This document shows, one piece after another, positions 63,375 through 64,000 of a stretch of DNA of 64,000 nucleotides (positions within the stretch are counted from its first letter, which is position 1; each line of letters begins with the position of its first letter). The notes under the pieces were generated by a model. It saw only the letters and a program-made list of their open reading frames with translations, was not told where the DNA came from and did not search any database. Position numbers and translations under genes: made by a program. The stretch lies in the NCBI GenBank assembly GCA_964023275.1, contig OZ029916.1, positions 32,394,587 through 32,458,586 of the forward strand, given 5' to 3'. This DNA comes from Norana najaformis (Eukaryota > Annelida > Clitellata > Crassiclitellata > Hormogastridae).

Positions 63375-63600
63375 TAGTACTCTCGGGATTTCTTCAACGC
63401 CCAGTGAAAGCTAAGTCGAGGAAACAGCTTATTTACAGGGACCCGGTCAAAACAAAATCGATAGTCTGAAAGGGTTCAAAATCCAGGAATCAGGTAGGCA
63501 GACAGTCAGACGGCTACGGTGGATGGTGTTTGAAATTGGAGCCGGAAAAGAGATAAGGAGAAGAGAAAGAATCAAGAAGAGGAAGATCGTGTTGTTTACA
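63375..63600 (-). mobile_element. GATTAC-family LINE 3' end
   Basis: Minus strand: APISNTIHRSRLTVCLPDSW in an open frame, the usual 3' UTR words, and an end CTGGGCGTTGAAGAAATCCC with decayed TACTATTACGACTAAC. Inserted upstream of protease B exon 4. Confidence 0.6.
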
Positions 63601-63751
63601 GTTAAAGCAGGACTATACATTACATTAGGCACAACAGTCCTACAGTATAATCTTAGTAGAGCCATAATGCAATGATCACACTTAAAGCGTCATATTTTGT
63701 GTTAGTCCTTCTGTCGTGTGTAGGTCGTATATTCTCAGAATGCATCAGTTT

Positions 63752-63835
63752 CATGTATGCATGTATGTATGTATGTATGTATGTATGTATGTATGTATGT
63801 ATGTATCCATGCATGTATTCATGTGTGTATGTAGG
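63752..63835 (+). repeat. (ATGT)n microsatellite
   Basis: TGTATGTATGTATGTATGTA run at the outer end of duplicated arm B. Confidence 0.9.
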
Positions 63836-64000
63836 TTATGTACAGGTCACGAAGACAGCCGACAGGAAGTGCTTTTAAACTTTTTCGTCTTTTTTGCACA
63901 AATTCATCGTTTTAAACAAATAAATAATCGAATTTACTCTTTAATAGTTTACGTCTGCTTACCTGTTTTATTCACTGACAGATAATTTTTGTTGTTCAAT

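Larger units (their letters stand above)
60410..63760 (-). repeat. Inverted duplicated block, arm B
   Basis: Reverse-oriented counterpart of 40860-45320, covering protease B exons 4-6, introns and the 3' flank. On the minus strand, TAGGAGTGCTCGAAGTGGAA and ATGAGGTGTTGAATGCGGTT match 45197 onward. The far end matches at TCAGAATGCATCAG (63737-63750) against 40880. It may continue beyond 64000. Confidence 0.8.

Overview
The window is nuclear DNA of an animal, most likely a lophotrochozoan and probably a gastropod mollusc. The reasons are: split genes with canonical GT-AG introns, an AT-rich background full of LINE and SINE debris and long microsatellites, secreted proteases that resemble molluscan digestive chymotrypsin/elastase-like enzymes, and single-copy animal genes (ATP6AP1, SPMIP1). 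Placement below phylum is inference.

Layout. From 0 to 15 kb the sequence is mostly intergenic, with one gene, an SPMIP1 (ATP6V1FNB) homologue on the minus strand (5530-6144). It also holds L2-like LINE remnants, one of them (6.99-8.05 kb) interrupted by another element. From 17.1 to 27.6 kb, on the minus strand, lies a complete ten-exon ATP6AP1 gene (V-ATPase accessory subunit S1/Ac45). I reconstructed it exon by exon into one 471-residue reading frame, including a 23-nt microexon, and it has an M-box/CLEAR-like site upstream. From 30.4 to 45.1 kb, on the plus strand, is a chymotrypsin/elastase-like serine protease (protease A) with His, Asp and Ser all found. One exon between the His and Asp exons was not found; it should lie in an 8.5-kb intron packed with LINEs. 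From 45 to 50 kb there is an interrupted CR1-like LINE, large pyrimidine microsatellites and a CpG-rich promoter-like block. From 50 to 56 kb are a 17-bp minisatellite, a roughly 300-bp TA tract, a tRNA-derived SINE and LINE tails. From 56.9 to 58.2 kb is an intronless secreted leucine-rich-repeat gene (plus). From 60.6 to 62.9 kb, on the minus strand, are the last three exons of a second protease (protease B), whose 5' part runs out of the window.

Proteases A and B are an inverted, tail-to-tail duplicate pair. Exons 4 and 6 match in length, introns and 3' flanks are still alignable by eye, and an old LINE tail sits at the same place in intron 4 of both. Their predicted S1 pockets differ (Val189/Val216 in A, Gly189/Gly216 in B), which suggests divergence in substrate preference. 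The LRR gene sits in the roughly 15-kb spacer between them.

No CRISPR array, prokaryotic operon, viral gene or toxin gene was seen. The most striking non-genic pattern is a recurring LINE 3' end with a core like GGCGCTATAGAAGT followed by different short A/T-rich repeat tails, found across several LINE families and matching the idea of L2-type 3'-end recognition. Many transposon calls rest on short recognisable C-terminal reverse-transcriptase motifs and have approximate boundaries.
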